From Acidobacteriota bacterium (GTDB lineage Bacteria > Acidobacteriota > UBA6911): a stretch of DNA of 33,028 nucleotides. Shown here one piece after another: positions 9,075-18,347 of the stretch. The stretch covers positions 1 to 33,028 of the forward strand of contig JAAYAM010000278.1 of NCBI GenBank assembly GCA_012719355.1, written 5' to 3'. Under the pieces are notes generated by a model, which ran no database searches, had not been told where the DNA came from, and was given only the letters and a program-made list of their open reading frames with translations. Position 1 is the stretch's first letter. Each line of letters starts with the position of its first letter. The position numbers and the translations under genes were made by a program.

Positions 9075-9674
9075 ATGAAATGGATCCTGGCTTCGGCTTC
9101 ACCACGCCGAAGCGAAATCCTGCGTAATCTGGGAATGCGCTTCGTAATCGATCCCAGCGGAGTGGCTGAACCCGAGCGCGCAACGGGTGAATCGCCTTCC
9201 GGCTATGCGGCCAGGGTGGCGCGGCTGAAAGCATCGAATGTGGCGCAAAGGCGGCGGTCGGGCATCGTCATCGCCGCCGACACGATTGTCGTGGCGGGCG
9301 ACCGCATCCTGGGAAAGCCCGTGGACAAGGACGAGGCTTCTGCAATGTTGAAGCGGCTTGCAGGCCGCTGGCATGAAGTCATCTCGGGCGTCTCTCTTGT
9401 CGAGTGCGGCACCCTCCGTTCACGTTCAACACACAGCCGGACTCGCGTTCACTTCAGGCGCCTGTCGGCCGCTGAAATAGGCTGGTATCTCGATTCCGGA
9501 GAATACCGTGACAAGGCCGGCGCGTATGGCGCCCAGGGTCTTGCCTCTTTGTTTATCGACCGGATCGATGGCTGTTTCTTCAACGTAGTCGGATTTCCGG
9601 TCGCCGCCTTCGAACTGATATGCAGGAAAATGGGAATCGAACTCACCGGGCAGCTCCAACCCCGTTCCCGTTGA
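9075..9674 (+). CDS. maf: Maf-family nucleoside triphosphate pyrophosphatase
   Basis: A 199-residue cytoplasmic enzyme. Maf proteins hydrolyse non-canonical or methylated nucleoside triphosphates to the monophosphate and pyrophosphate, and affect septum formation. The N-terminal signature (LASASPRRSEIL) is complete, as are the AADTIV block with the catalytic Asp, the 'GKPVDKDEA' segment and the 'DKAGAYGAQGLAS' block. I chose the ATG at 9075 because the family begins right before the SASPRR motif; the ribosome-binding site is weak (GGGACA). An in-frame extension to 9012 would run through the inverted repeat. The neuD-like gene starts 20 nt downstream, so maf probably heads the sugar operon, although its function is unrelated. 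Confidence 0.93.
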   Translation: MKWILASASPRRSEILRNLGMRFVIDPSGVAEPERATGESPSGYAARVARLKASNVAQRRRSGIVIAADTIVVAGDRILGKPVDKDEASAMLKRLAGRWHEVISGVSLVECGTLRSRSTHSRTRVHFRRLSAAEIGWYLDSGEYRDKAGAYGAQGLASLFIDRIDGCFFNVVGFPVAAFELICRKMGIELTGQLQPRSR

Positions 9675-9694
9675 CCTCGCGAAGGAGCACGGCG

Positions 9695-10381
9695 ATGGAC
9701 ATCCAGAACCCGCACATTGTCATCTTTGGTATCGGTCCGTTGAGTCGGACCATTTTTTACTCGAGTCAAAGAAGCAACACGTGCAAGATAGCCTGTTTCA
9801 CCGCTGATCGCGGATACATAAAAGAGGCGACTTTCTGCGGATTGCCCGTCGTTGCATTCGAAGAGGTTGATCGACAGTATCCGCCATCTGACTATGACAT
9901 GCTGGTAGTAAATGTCGGCGCAGTCTCAGGAACGATTTCAAGAAAAGATATGTTCCTGCGGGCCCGAGATAAGGGTTACGATTTCGCCAATTACATTGAC
10001 CCAAAAGCGGATGTCATGCCGGACTTGATAATGGGCAGGAACAACATAATCATGTCCAACACCCATGTAGGCCCCTGCGGCAGGATGGGAGACGACAACT
10101 TCGTTCGTGAAAACACCTATCTCGGTCATGATTTCATAATCGGTGCCCACAACTTTCTGGGGCCGGGGTGCACTTTCGGCGGTTCGTGTCGTATAGGCGA
10201 TCTGAACTTCATCGGAATGGGCAGCACGGTAATCAATGATATTCATATCGGCAGCGGCAATCTCATCGGCGCCGGGACACTCGTAATCAGGAATCTGGAG
10301 AACTGCGGCAAATACGTGGGGCATCCGGCAAAGAGAGTTGGTGACTATCTTCAGACAAGGACGGATACATGCAGAGCCTGA
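9695..10381 (+). CDS. NeuD/PglD-like hexapeptide acyltransferase
   Basis: A 228-residue protein with a Rossmann-like N-terminal domain (residues 5-95; 'HIVIFGIGPLSRTI') and a left-handed beta-helix of hexapeptide repeats (about 105-215). This is the layout of PglD and NeuD, which move an acyl group from acyl-CoA to an amino- or hydroxy-sugar. His145 in 'LGHDFIIG' matches the usual catalytic His. I chose the ATG at 9695 because GAAGGAG lies 8 nt upstream. It overlaps the BKACE gene by 13 nt. In this setting it most likely N-acylates the amino group put on by the DegT aminotransferase. The acyl group is unknown and need not be acetyl. Confidence 0.8.
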   Translation: MDIQNPHIVIFGIGPLSRTIFYSSQRSNTCKIACFTADRGYIKEATFCGLPVVAFEEVDRQYPPSDYDMLVVNVGAVSGTISRKDMFLRARDKGYDFANYIDPKADVMPDLIMGRNNIIMSNTHVGPCGRMGDDNFVRENTYLGHDFIIGAHNFLGPGCTFGGSCRIGDLNFIGMGSTVINDIHIGSGNLIGAGTLVIRNLENCGKYVGHPAKRVGDYLQTRTDTCRA

Positions 10382-11202
10382 TCATTAATTTCGCTCCCAC
10401 CGGGATGGTGCCGACAAAGGACGACAACCCTCATGTGCCAATTACGCCGGCGGAAATCATCGAGGACGTCCGGCTGGCGTACAATCTGGGAATTTCCATG
10501 GTTCACCTGCACGCACGGGATCCTCAAACCCACAAGCCCACCTGGAAGAAAGAAGTGTACGCACAGATCATCAGCGGAATTCGCGAATTTGCTCCCGAGC
10601 TGGTTATCTGCGTATCCACCAGCGGTCGCACGTTCAATGAATTTGAAAAACGCTCTGATGTGCTCCAGCTCAAAGGAGATCTCAAGCCCGACATGGGGAG
10701 CCTGACCCTCAGTTCGCTCAATTTCCAGAAGCAGGCCAGCGTGAGTGATCCTGAAATGATCATGAGCCTGGCCAGGCGGATGCAGGATAACGGGATAAAG
10801 CCCGAGGCGGAGGCGTTCGATGCCGGCATGGTCAATTATCTCAAGTATCTTGTCCAGAAAGGGGTCGTGCAGCCACCGTATTACGCAAACCTTATCCTTG
10901 GCAACATTTCCAGTGCACAGGCCGATCTGCTGCATATCGGAATTATGATCAGAGATCTTCCCGATAACACATTGTGCTCGCTCGGAGGTATCGGAGATCG
11001 TCAGCTCCCCGTGAATTCACTGGCGATTTCAATGGGCTATGGGGTAAGGGTGGGGCTCGAAGACAATCTCTGGTACGATGCCGGCCGCACCAGATCTGCA
11101 AGAAACATCGACCTGCTCGAGAGGGTTCACGTCATCGCCCAGGCAAACCAGCGGCCGGTGATGAAGCCGGCACAACTGCGACAGATGTTGAGGCTGGCCT
11201 GA
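10369..11202 (+). CDS. BKACE (DUF849) beta-keto acid cleavage enzyme
   Basis: A 277-residue enzyme of the family that condenses a beta-keto acid with acetyl-CoA and splits it to acetoacetate plus a new acyl-CoA. The zinc ligands are visible as H46 and H48 in 'HLHARD' and E231 in 'GLEDN'. R227 and D232 match catalytic positions of the lysine-fermentation enzyme Kce. Kce's substrate-amine-binding Glu14 is not conserved (the segment here is 'APTGMVPT'), so the substrate is probably not 3-keto-5-aminohexanoate. The gene overlaps the acyltransferase by 13 nt and lies 3 nt before the ketoisomerase, so it belongs to the sugar operon. I infer it makes the acyl-CoA used by the acyltransferase. A catabolic role is the alternative. 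Confidence 0.85.
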   Translation: MQSLIINFAPTGMVPTKDDNPHVPITPAEIIEDVRLAYNLGISMVHLHARDPQTHKPTWKKEVYAQIISGIREFAPELVICVSTSGRTFNEFEKRSDVLQLKGDLKPDMGSLTLSSLNFQKQASVSDPEMIMSLARRMQDNGIKPEAEAFDAGMVNYLKYLVQKGVVQPPYYANLILGNISSAQADLLHIGIMIRDLPDNTLCSLGGIGDRQLPVNSLAISMGYGVRVGLEDNLWYDAGRTRSARNIDLLERVHVIAQANQRPVMKPAQLRQMLRLA

Positions 11203-11205
11203 CCC

Positions 11206-11643
11206 ATGTACAAAATCATCAGACTGGACGTTCACGCCGATGATAGAGGGGAACTTGTTGCCATTGAGAACGGCCGCAACATCCCCTTCGATATCAAACG
11301 GGTCTTCTACATCTTCAATGTCGGCCCTGATGTAATGAGGGCTCGGCACGCCCAAAAAGACACGCGTGAAATCATAGTGTCGCTGTCCGGAACATGCCGC
11401 CTTCTGCTCGATAACGGAAGAGGCAAGAGGGTGAACATGCGGCTGGAAAAACGGGATGAAGCCGTCTACATAGATTCAAACATCTGGATAGAACTGTCGC
11501 ACTTTTCGAAGGATTGCGTGCTGCTCGTTCTTTCGGACGTATATTACAGCCCCGAGAATCAGATCCGCGATTACAGAGAGTTTATAGCTCAAAATGATAC
11601 CATTCCTGAACCTGCAGAAAGTGAACCAGCGGTACCGTTTTGA
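11206..11643 (+). CDS. FdtA/WxcM-like sugar 3,4-ketoisomerase (cupin)
   Basis: A 145-residue cupin. FdtA and QdtA move the keto group of dTDP-4-keto-6-deoxyglucose from C4 to C3 before transamination. The family signature is visible: 'RGELVAIE', '[14 protein letters not shown]', then 'RARHAQK' and '[13 protein letters not shown]'. Reference enzymes have a HAH(R/K) motif with two active-site histidines. Here the second is Gln (Q50), so either the activity differs or another residue serves as base. The start lies 3 nt after the BKACE stop, and the 3' end overlaps the aminotransferase by 50 nt. Its position before a DegT aminotransferase supports a role in 3-amino-3,6-dideoxyhexose formation. 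Confidence 0.8.
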   Translation: MYKIIRLDVHADDRGELVAIENGRNIPFDIKRVFYIFNVGPDVMRARHAQKDTREIIVSLSGTCRLLLDNGRGKRVNMRLEKRDEAVYIDSNIWIELSHFSKDCVLLVLSDVYYSPENQIRDYREFIAQNDTIPEPAESEPAVPF

Positions 11644-12682
11644 TATCGAGGATGCGATCAGGCGGGTGTTGGACAGCGGACGATATCTGTTGGACCAGAA
11701 CCTGGAGGATTTCGAACGGAGTTTTGCGGATTACTGCGGAACGAAGTATGCCGTCGGAGTCGGGTGCGGGCTGGATGCGTTGAGCCTGATCATCAAAGCG
11801 TTCGGCTTCGGGCCGGGTGATCAGATCATCGCGCCCGCAACCACCTACATCGCGTCTATCCTGGCCATATCCCGTAATGGTTGTGAGCCGGTCCTCATAG
11901 AACCTGACATCGAAAGCTATAACATCAATCCGGATCTTATCGTCGAAAAGATCACGCCCGCGACGAAGGCGATCATGGTCGTCCACCTTTACGGCCGACT
12001 GTGCCGCATGGACAGGATCACCGATATTGCGCGGCGGTTCGGGTTGAAGGTCATTGAAGATGCCTGCCAGTCCCATGGCGCATCGTGGAATGGGAGGAAA
12101 GCTGGGAGCCTCGGCGATGCAGCCGCTTTCAGTTTCTACCCGACCAAGAACCTGGGTTGCCTTTCCGATGGAGGCGCAGTCACGACGAACGATGCGTCAC
12201 TTGCCCGCAAAATCAGAGCACTGCGTAACTATGGCTGCATTCAGAAGTACGACAGTGAGTATCAGGGCGTAAATTCACGACTGGATGAGATTCAGGCAGC
12301 TGTCCTGAACATCAAACTGAAGCATCTCGACTCGGAAAACAGCCGCAGGAGACAGATCGCCGCCTTTTACCTCAACAGCATCGAGAATCGAAGAATCATA
12401 TTGCCGTACAGCAGTGACAAGGATTCTCACGTTTGGCACCTGTTTGTCGTAAGAAGCAGAAACCGAGACCGGCTGCGGCGATACCTGTGGGAGAAGGGTG
12501 TCGAGACCCTGATACACTATCCGGTGCCGCCCCACCGGCAAAAGGCATATGGCTGGGACGACATATCTTTACCTTTGACCGAGAGGATTCATGATGAGGT
12601 TCTGAGTCTGCCGATGAATACCGCGCTCGAACAGAGTGAACTGGTCAAAATCGTAGAGGCGGTGAACAGCTATGAAGAATGA
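11594..12682 (+). CDS. DegT/DnrJ/EryC1/StrS PLP-dependent sugar aminotransferase
   Basis: A 362-residue enzyme that transfers an amino group from glutamate to a keto-sugar nucleotide, FdtB/QdtB type. K185 in 'FYPTKNLG' forms the Schiff base with PLP. D156 in '[10 protein letters not shown]' pairs with the pyridine nitrogen, and 'NYG' near residue 215 with '[10 protein letters not shown]' completes the active site. The start at 11594 gives the standard family N-terminus (MIPFLNLQ) but overlaps the ketoisomerase by 50 nt with only a weak ribosome-binding site, suggesting coupled translation. It overlaps the glycosyltransferase by 11 nt. Confidence 0.92.
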   Translation: MIPFLNLQKVNQRYRFDIEDAIRRVLDSGRYLLDQNLEDFERSFADYCGTKYAVGVGCGLDALSLIIKAFGFGPGDQIIAPATTYIASILAISRNGCEPVLIEPDIESYNINPDLIVEKITPATKAIMVVHLYGRLCRMDRITDIARRFGLKVIEDACQSHGASWNGRKAGSLGDAAAFSFYPTKNLGCLSDGGAVTTNDASLARKIRALRNYGCIQKYDSEYQGVNSRLDEIQAAVLNIKLKHLDSENSRRRQIAAFYLNSIENRRIILPYSSDKDSHVWHLFVVRSRNRDRLRRYLWEKGVETLIHYPVPPHRQKAYGWDDISLPLTERIHDEVLSLPMNTALEQSELVKIVEAVNSYEE

Positions 12683-13544
12683 TCTGGTCAGCGCCGTTAT
12701 TCCGGCTTACAACCACGAGCGTTACGTGCAGCAGTCCATTGAGTCTGTGATGGCTCAAACCCACAGGAACCTGGAATTAGTGATATTCAACGACGGATCA
12801 ACCGACCGGACAGATGAAAAGGTCAGGGAACTTCTGGACCCTTGTCAACGGCGGTTTGTGAGATTTGAGTACATTCCAAAGCAAAATGAAGGATTGGCCA
12901 CCACGCTGAACAGGGCAATTGATTGGGCCCGTGGCGACTATATCTATACTATTGCATCTGATGATGTCGCCGAACCAGATGCAATCAGAACTCTATACCG
13001 GTTTCTTTCGAGGCATCCGAAATATGCCATGGCCGTCGGCGACAACCAGTTGATCGATGCGACGGGGCAAAGATGCTACTGGGACAGCGAGAGAAATAAC
13101 ACGGGCCTTGATGGAGCGGTATTTCACACATTCGTAGAATTCCTTCAGTACACCCGTCCCGACTTCGAGTTCACGTCGCCTGAATATGGGAGCTACCGGA
13201 CTCTGATGAAAGGGAATTACATCACAAATGGGAAACTCTTCCGCAGACGGGCCCTGATCGAGGTTGGAAAGTATCTGCCTGGAATAAAGCTGGAAGACTG
13301 GTACATGAATCTGCAATTGTCGAAAAAATACAAAATCAAGTTCATTAACAAAGTACTTCTTTCCTATCGCTGGCATGATACCAACACGATCAAGAATCCG
13401 GACTACCATAAAGGAAGCGTACAAAGGATCTTTGAACTGGAAAAGGAGTATCATGCCCGCTGGCTCCGTGAACAGGAACGGAAGGCCGGGCGTTGGTTTG
13501 GCTTGGGCAGGTTTATTTACAAAATCAGAACCGAACGGTCCTAA
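12672..13544 (+). CDS. Family 2 glycosyltransferase
   Basis: A 290-residue GT-A enzyme. The N-terminus ([14 protein letters not shown]), 'NDGSTD' at residues 40-45 and the metal-binding 'ASDD' at 95-98 are intact. A long acceptor-side insert follows (about 130-215). There is no membrane helix, so it probably acts at the inner face of the membrane. As last gene of the operon it likely attaches the modified amino sugar to a lipid-linked glycan or protein. Its stop overlaps the stop of the convergent release-factor-like gene by 4 nt, and no terminator separates them. Confidence 0.9.
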   Translation: MKNDLVSAVIPAYNHERYVQQSIESVMAQTHRNLELVIFNDGSTDRTDEKVRELLDPCQRRFVRFEYIPKQNEGLATTLNRAIDWARGDYIYTIASDDVAEPDAIRTLYRFLSRHPKYAMAVGDNQLIDATGQRCYWDSERNNTGLDGAVFHTFVEFLQYTRPDFEFTSPEYGSYRTLMKGNYITNGKLFRRRALIEVGKYLPGIKLEDWYMNLQLSKKYKIKFINKVLLSYRWHDTNTIKNPDYHKGSVQRIFELEKEYHARWLREQERKAGRWFGLGRFIYKIRTERS

Positions 13545-14722
13545 GACACTTTCCTTCCTTTAGACGCCACCATGGGCGTGCGTAACCATGCCCCTATGCC
13601 GCCGGCGGTCCGCAGGTCGCTTGCCGCTTTGCCTGCGACAATCTCTATTGCAGCCGATTGAGACAAGGCGAGTTCCGGAATAACCGTCCGCAGCGCCCGG
13701 ACTTGTCTTCCGGAGCCGCAGACCGGGCATACCGGGCCGCCCGATGCGTCGATCCAGCCACAGTTGACACACTGGTTAACCGATCCGGTCAAACCGCGCG
13801 CGACGACCAACTCACGCACATTTCCTTTCTGGATCTGGTCCAGCGTTTCATCAAGTCCTGTCACGGCCTGGTGCGATGAGCCTTCATTGGAGATCAAGTC
13901 TTTGACCAAAGCCGCCTCATACTCTCGCTCCCAACTGGTCAGGAGAGGCTGCAGCCTCTTGTTGATCTCGCCGGAAGAAATGCGGGTCAGGACCTTTGGA
14001 AGAGTTGCGATACGGTCCCTGAGATCTTCGGGCATGGACTGTGCGACGAATTCGATTTCTTCCGCTTCTCCGACCAGGAGGACCGGCCTTATCTGTCCTT
14101 CGTTTGCCCAGTCGGCGATGCGGTCAGACAGCCGTTTCAGAAAACGCTTGCGTTGTTCCTCAATACGAGCGGCCACCCGGTCGCGCTCTATGCCGGCTCT
14201 TTTCGCTACTGGTGAAGTGGATGGCTTCACCATGTGCGGCATCCTCCACGAGGAAATATCCAGCGTAAACTCGAGAGGCGGATCTTCCGCGATGGTTCCG
14301 AGGAAGAACCGCAAAAACCGCGCGCCGGAGCCGTCGATAAGAACCGCACCGCGCAAACGGTGTTCATCGAGAACCCAGGCCATCTGTTGAAGAGACGGCT
14401 TGCCCCAATGCAGTTCGTCCCTGACTTCCACCTGCAGTGGGATCTCTTCCCATGTCTGCGGGCCGGCGAACAAGACAAGGCCGCGGCTGCCGGGATCCGC
14501 CGTTTTCAGGTGGCGGCTGATTCTGTCGAGTTGCGTCTCAAATGCCTTTCGCTCCGACGGAGGCAGCTCTTCACTCAGGGCTCGTCCTGTCGATTTCAAC
14601 CACTTCATGTATCCCCGCGGCGTGCTCTGGTTCCGGGGATTACCGGGATTGATGTCGATGTACGCCGTCAGGATTGGGGAGGGGAGATGCGGTAGATGCG
14701 ATATACTCGCTGTCAAAGACAT
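13541..14722 (-). CDS. Bacterial archaeo-eukaryotic release factor-like protein (baeRF), zinc ribbon
   Basis: A 393-residue cytoplasmic protein resembling bacterial eRF1/Pelota-like proteins (baeRF, probably family 10). An N-terminal domain (about 15-145; 'ILTAYIDINPG', 'VLIDGSGARFLRFFLG') precedes a helical linker (about 170-205) and an L7Ae/RNase H-like domain (about 210-310; 'PVLLVGEAEEIEFV'). A C-terminal zinc ribbon has C318, C321, C332 and C335. Bacterial members are proposed to act on ribosomes, but few have been tested. I see no GGQ motif, so peptide release by the classical mechanism is not expected. ATG 14722 has GGGAG about 9 nt upstream. Confidence 0.75.
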   Translation of the reverse strand: MSLTASISHLPHLPSPILTAYIDINPGNPRNQSTPRGYMKWLKSTGRALSEELPPSERKAFETQLDRISRHLKTADPGSRGLVLFAGPQTWEEIPLQVEVRDELHWGKPSLQQMAWVLDEHRLRGAVLIDGSGARFLRFFLGTIAEDPPLEFTLDISSWRMPHMVKPSTSPVAKRAGIERDRVAARIEEQRKRFLKRLSDRIADWANEGQIRPVLLVGEAEEIEFVAQSMPEDLRDRIATLPKVLTRISSGEINKRLQPLLTSWEREYEAALVKDLISNEGSSHQAVTGLDETLDQIQKGNVRELVVARGLTGSVNQCVNCGWIDASGGPVCPVCGSGRQVRALRTVIPELALSQSAAIEIVAGKAASDLRTAGGIGAWLRTPMVASKGRKVS

Positions 14723-14860
14723 GATTCTTTCTCCCTACAAACGCCACTGTCTTCTTCTTCCGGGAGGATGCTTCGGTGCCGGCGGACCACCGTGAAGCGG
14801 TTATCGAATATATGTCTCGATGATATCACCCCGGACAAGCCGCGTTCAAGTAACGCGCCG

Positions 14861-15283
14861 TCAGGGCCGGCGATCGTCCAATGCGCCGAGTTGAGTGAAG
14901 ATCGACCTGGTATCGGCAACGTCCCAATGCTCGCAGAGTTTTCCTTCCCGCAACCGGAACATGTCGACGACGTCGTATTCGATCTTGTTGTTCGTGTGTG
15001 GAAGGCCGAGCAGTCCGTCCCCTGTGTGGGTTCCCGTGTAAGTGCTGTAGACAAAAACAAGGTCACCTTCGGCAACCATCATGTTGATGGTCGCCTTTGC
15101 GTCGGGAATGGCAGTGAAAAAAGACTTGTGGAACTCGATGAAACCGGCCTTCCCTTGTGCCGCATGGGGATTGTGCTGAATGTAGTCGTCATGGATGAAT
15201 CTGTCCACCGCAGTCAGATCGTGTCCGCAGAAGACCTTTTCATAGAGTTCCCTGATAACCTCTTTGTTTCGCTCCGTGATCAT
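14861..15283 (-). CDS. SnoaL-like ester cyclase/NTF2-fold protein
   Basis: A 140-residue single-domain protein of the SnoaL-like family (NTF2 fold). 'NKEVIRELYEKVF', 'DRFIHDDYIQHNPHA', 'TYTGTHTGDGLLGLP' and 'VVDMFRLREGKLCEHWDV' are the conserved blocks. Members include polyketide cyclases and many small enzymes of unknown substrate, so the reaction is not assigned. ATG 15283 has GGGGAG 6 nt upstream. It lies between the serine hydrolase (52 nt gap) and baeRF (138 nt gap) on the same strand. Confidence 0.85.
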   Translation of the reverse strand: MITERNKEVIRELYEKVFCGHDLTAVDRFIHDDYIQHNPHAAQGKAGFIEFHKSFFTAIPDAKATINMMVAEGDLVFVYSTYTGTHTGDGLLGLPHTNNKIEYDVVDMFRLREGKLCEHWDVADTRSIFTQLGALDDRRP

Positions 15284-15335
15284 GTCTGCTCCCCAACTCT
15301 CGAATCAGCCTCAACGTTATCTGAGAAACCGCCGG

Positions 15336-17054
15336 TCAGGGGATGCGCACCGCTCTAATATCGCGGCCGTTCTGGTGCAGGACTACGGCTTTCGCAGGCC
15401 CCTTTCCGTCTACTTCGAAAGTGATCTGGGCATCGACCACCTTTGTAAAGAAGACCCGTTCCCCTGCGGGGAATACCTCGATCTTCTGCTGGCCTGTCAG
15501 CTGCGTGAACAGCCGGTTTCCCTCGCGCGTGACGGTGAATACCGCCGCTTCGGACAGTCGGTAACTGCCGACGTAATTGTCGAGAAGGGCCGGGTCGATA
15601 CTCACCTCGCGGCGCCCGAACCACTCCGGAAGACTCTCCTGGTCCTCTCCGAGTTTGCGTGCGAACTGGTCGCGACCAAGCTGTCGAAGTACCAGCCCAT
15701 TTACCTTCCCCTGCTCATCCTTCTTGAAGAAGATTTGGGCCTCGGTGACCTTCACGAAGAACTCTGCTTCGCCTTCAGGATAGATCTCGAAGGCGGGCTG
15801 GCCGGTAAGTTGGCCTGAAAGCTGTCCCTCCTTCCGGGTAACTGTCAGCAGAACCCCCGGAATGAACTGGTATCTTCCAACGTAGCGCTCCAGAACCTCT
15901 GCATCGACTGTGATCTCCCGATGCTCCGGCGGTGCTGCTACGAGCGGGGAGTCGTGGGGCAGCAGCGGCGACGATCGATCCAGGAGGTGAAAGCCAATGT
16001 CGTCCACTCCGGCAGGGGGGCTTACATTCGAAAGCACAACGACTCCTGTCCGCGCCTTGGGATCGAAGCCGGCGAAAGATCGGTATCCGCCGGTCCCGCC
16101 ATTATGCCAGATGATCTCCGAGTCTGCCTTTGGACGCATCAGCCACCCCAGCCCGATTTCCATCCCGGGATTTGACGGCGTTCGTTTTCCCAGTGTCGCT
16201 TTTATTGCGGCATCCAGACTGGACTCTTTAAGTCCAAGCAGGGCTTCGAGGAATGAAAGCATGTCGTTGGCGCTTGAGCGTAAGGCTCCTGCTCCGGCGA
16301 GTGTAGGGATGTCCCAGTTTGGTGTCGGTCTGAACGAGGCGTCGTGCCCCAGCGCAAGTCTCGACTTCATGGCATCTGAGGGGGCGATGCCGGTGCTGGC
16401 CATCCCGAGAGGATCGCAGATCCTGGTCCGGACGAGTGTCTCGTAAGCCTTGCCGGCGGCCAGCGACAGAATGTGACCGAGCAGGCCCATCCCCAGATTG
16501 GAGTATTCGAATTCCGCCCCGATGTCGCGCGGAAGCGTGTAGCCGGAGAGAAATTCGTAAAGCTGCTCCACCGTGTAATCGGCATAGGGGTTCAGCGGAT
16601 TCTTTGTAGCGTCGAGATTCGACGGCAGGCGCGGCAGTCCGGATCGGTGCCGGGCCAGGTCTTCAAGTGTGATTACCTTGCCGCCGCGTTCAGGCATCTT
16701 TGTTGAAGTGAGGTACTTGGCTGCCGCGTCGGTGATTGCCACCTCCCCACGCTGCGCCATATCCGCCAGCAGCAGGGCAGTAAAGACTTTGGAGATCGAC
16801 CCGATTTCAAACAGCGTGTCACCGTCGACAGGTCGCGGGTCGTTTTCGCCTAAGCTTCCGTGGGCAACTATCCTGCGCCCGGCCGGCTCAATCACTCCGA
16901 CGACGATTCCGATGCGGTCGCTATTAATGCCGAGCCGTTCCGAAAGTATCTTACGGATTTCCTCGTTGGAAGGGACCGGAGATTGTGCCGCGGCCTCGTA
17001 TGACAGGCATATCAAAACTGCCGACAGCAAACACAAAAACCTGATGTTTTTCAT
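15336..17054 (-). CDS. Exported serine hydrolase, class C beta-lactamase fold, with two DUF3471-like domains
   Basis: A 572-residue protein starting with a signal peptide (ending near YEAAAQ), so periplasmic or secreted. The catalytic domain (about 30-375) has the nucleophile motif S86-I-S-K89, the Y184-S-N186 triad and H317-N-G-G in place of KTG. This favours an esterase or D-amino-peptidase activity over beta-lactam resistance. Two tandem DUF3471-like beta domains follow at about 395-475 and 490-572, each with a 'YVG.Y......TVTR..' start and a similar ending, which suggests duplication. ATG 17054 has AGGAA 3-8 nt upstream. A hairpin with T-run lies about 80 nt upstream on this strand. Confidence 0.9.
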   Translation of the reverse strand: MKNIRFLCLLSAVLICLSYEAAAQSPVPSNEEIRKILSERLGINSDRIGIVVGVIEPAGRRIVAHGSLGENDPRPVDGDTLFEIGSISKVFTALLLADMAQRGEVAITDAAAKYLTSTKMPERGGKVITLEDLARHRSGLPRLPSNLDATKNPLNPYADYTVEQLYEFLSGYTLPRDIGAEFEYSNLGMGLLGHILSLAAGKAYETLVRTRICDPLGMASTGIAPSDAMKSRLALGHDASFRPTPNWDIPTLAGAGALRSSANDMLSFLEALLGLKESSLDAAIKATLGKRTPSNPGMEIGLGWLMRPKADSEIIWHNGGTGGYRSFAGFDPKARTGVVVLSNVSPPAGVDDIGFHLLDRSSPLLPHDSPLVAAPPEHREITVDAEVLERYVGRYQFIPGVLLTVTRKEGQLSGQLTGQPAFEIYPEGEAEFFVKVTEAQIFFKKDEQGKVNGLVLRQLGRDQFARKLGEDQESLPEWFGRREVSIDPALLDNYVGSYRLSEAAVFTVTREGNRLFTQLTGQQKIEVFPAGERVFFTKVVDAQITFEVDGKGPAKAVVLHQNGRDIRAVRIP

Positions 17055-17403
17055 GTTTCCTACTTTTCTAATAGATCAGGCCACGAGACGCGGCGCGCAC
17101 AGAGCGCCCACCGGAAGCGAAATGTGAAAAATGCCCGGGACAAGACCGGGCGGACACAAAGGAATCATGTACGTCCACGGGTGACCAGCACCACCGTTAG
17201 ACCAAATGTGTTTCTCGAAAGTCAGGTTATAGCTAAGAATGGTCGCCTTGGCAAAGGAATTCCTGATCGCGAGCTGGTCAAGGCCTGCGGGTGAGAGACA
17301 GATGTGTCTTGCATCAACAGGAATCTGTAATTTCTCTGCGACATGTATACTGATAACCTGAAATCTATGCGGGCCGAGCTTGATTCAAGACAGGAGCATC
17401 ATC
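17055..17403. other. 349 bp divergent intergenic region
   Basis: This region separates the serine hydrolase (minus) from ddh (plus). It contains a hairpin (17133-17151) and a TATACT (17346-17351) that could be a -10 for ddh but lacks a good -35. I recognise no gene in it. Confidence 0.5.
17133..17151 (-). terminator. Terminator-like hairpin upstream of the serine hydrolase
   Basis: Arms GCCCGG and CCGGGC enclose 7 nt. On the minus strand the stem is followed by ATTTTTC, like an intrinsic terminator. It lies about 80 nt before the hydrolase start rather than after a gene, so it could attenuate that gene or end a short leader transcript. Confidence 0.4.
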
Positions 17404-18312
17404 ATGACGCGAAGAGTGAATGTGGCGGTTTTGGGCTATGGCAACATTGGAAAGCATGCGGCCGACAGCGTGGACCTTTCCCCGGATATGCGCCTCGCTG
17501 GGATCGTGGAACTCCCGGAACGGCTGCAGGGACTGGAGCCGGCCGCGGCCCGGAAGCGAAAGGTGGTTGAATCGATAGACGAATTGACGGACGTGGATGT
17601 TGCGCTGTTGTGCATCCCCAGCCGGGCGGTGCCTGATGTCGCGCCACCGATACTGGCAAGGGGGATCAACACCGTTGACAGTTACGATATTCACGGGCAT
17701 CTGGCGGATCTGCGACGCCGTTTGAATGAAGCGGCCCTCGCCGCCCAGGCCGTGGCGGTAGTGTCGGCCGGCTGGGATCCTGGAACTGACTCCATGATTC
17801 GTTGCATGTTTGAATTCATGACCCCTCGCGGCATCACCTATACAGACTTCGGCCCGGGAATGAGCATGGGCCACAGCGTCGTTGCCCGGGCGATTCCCGG
17901 AGTGGAGGATGCCCTGTCGATGACGATACCAATGGGAACAGGCGTCCATCGTCGGATGATTTACGTCCAGCTTCGTCCCGGGGCCGATGTGCGCGAAGTC
18001 GCCAGCATGCTGAAGCAGGATCCCTACTTTGCGGATGATGAGACGATCGTGCGGCAGGTGGAGGATGTATCGGAACTGCTGGATGTGGGGCATGGAGTTG
18101 CGATTGAACGTAAAGGCGTCTCGGGCTCAACCCACAACCAAAGGCTTCATTTCTCCATGAAGATCAACAATCCGGCCCTGACTGCCGAAATAATGGTCGC
18201 GGCAGCCCGAGCCGCCATGCGGCAGAAACCTGGCGCCTATACGATGATCGAAATTCCCATAATTGATTTCATGTACGGCGACCGCGATTCCATCATCCGC
18301 GGACGCGTTTAA
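17404..18312 (+). CDS. ddh: meso-Diaminopimelate D-dehydrogenase
   Basis: A 302-residue cytoplasmic NADPH enzyme that forms meso-diaminopimelate from tetrahydrodipicolinate and ammonia in one step, for lysine and peptidoglycan. The Rossmann motif 'VAVLGYGNIGKHA' opens the protein. 'DSYDIH', 'VVSAGWDPGTDS', 'FGPGMSMGHS' and 'NPALTAEIMVAAARA' match the family in order, and the length is usual. ATG 17404 has AGGAG 8 nt upstream; an in-frame start at 17380 is less likely. The SelW-like selenoprotein gene starts 35 nt downstream with no terminator between, so the two are probably co-transcribed. Confidence 0.88.
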   Translation: MTRRVNVAVLGYGNIGKHAADSVDLSPDMRLAGIVELPERLQGLEPAAARKRKVVESIDELTDVDVALLCIPSRAVPDVAPPILARGINTVDSYDIHGHLADLRRRLNEAALAAQAVAVVSAGWDPGTDSMIRCMFEFMTPRGITYTDFGPGMSMGHSVVARAIPGVEDALSMTIPMGTGVHRRMIYVQLRPGADVREVASMLKQDPYFADDETIVRQVEDVSELLDVGHGVAIERKGVSGSTHNQRLHFSMKINNPALTAEIMVAAARAAMRQKPGAYTMIEIPIIDFMYGDRDSIIRGRV

Positions 18313-18347
18313 AACGAAAAACGCCACTCTATCGTGGAGGGAAAACC

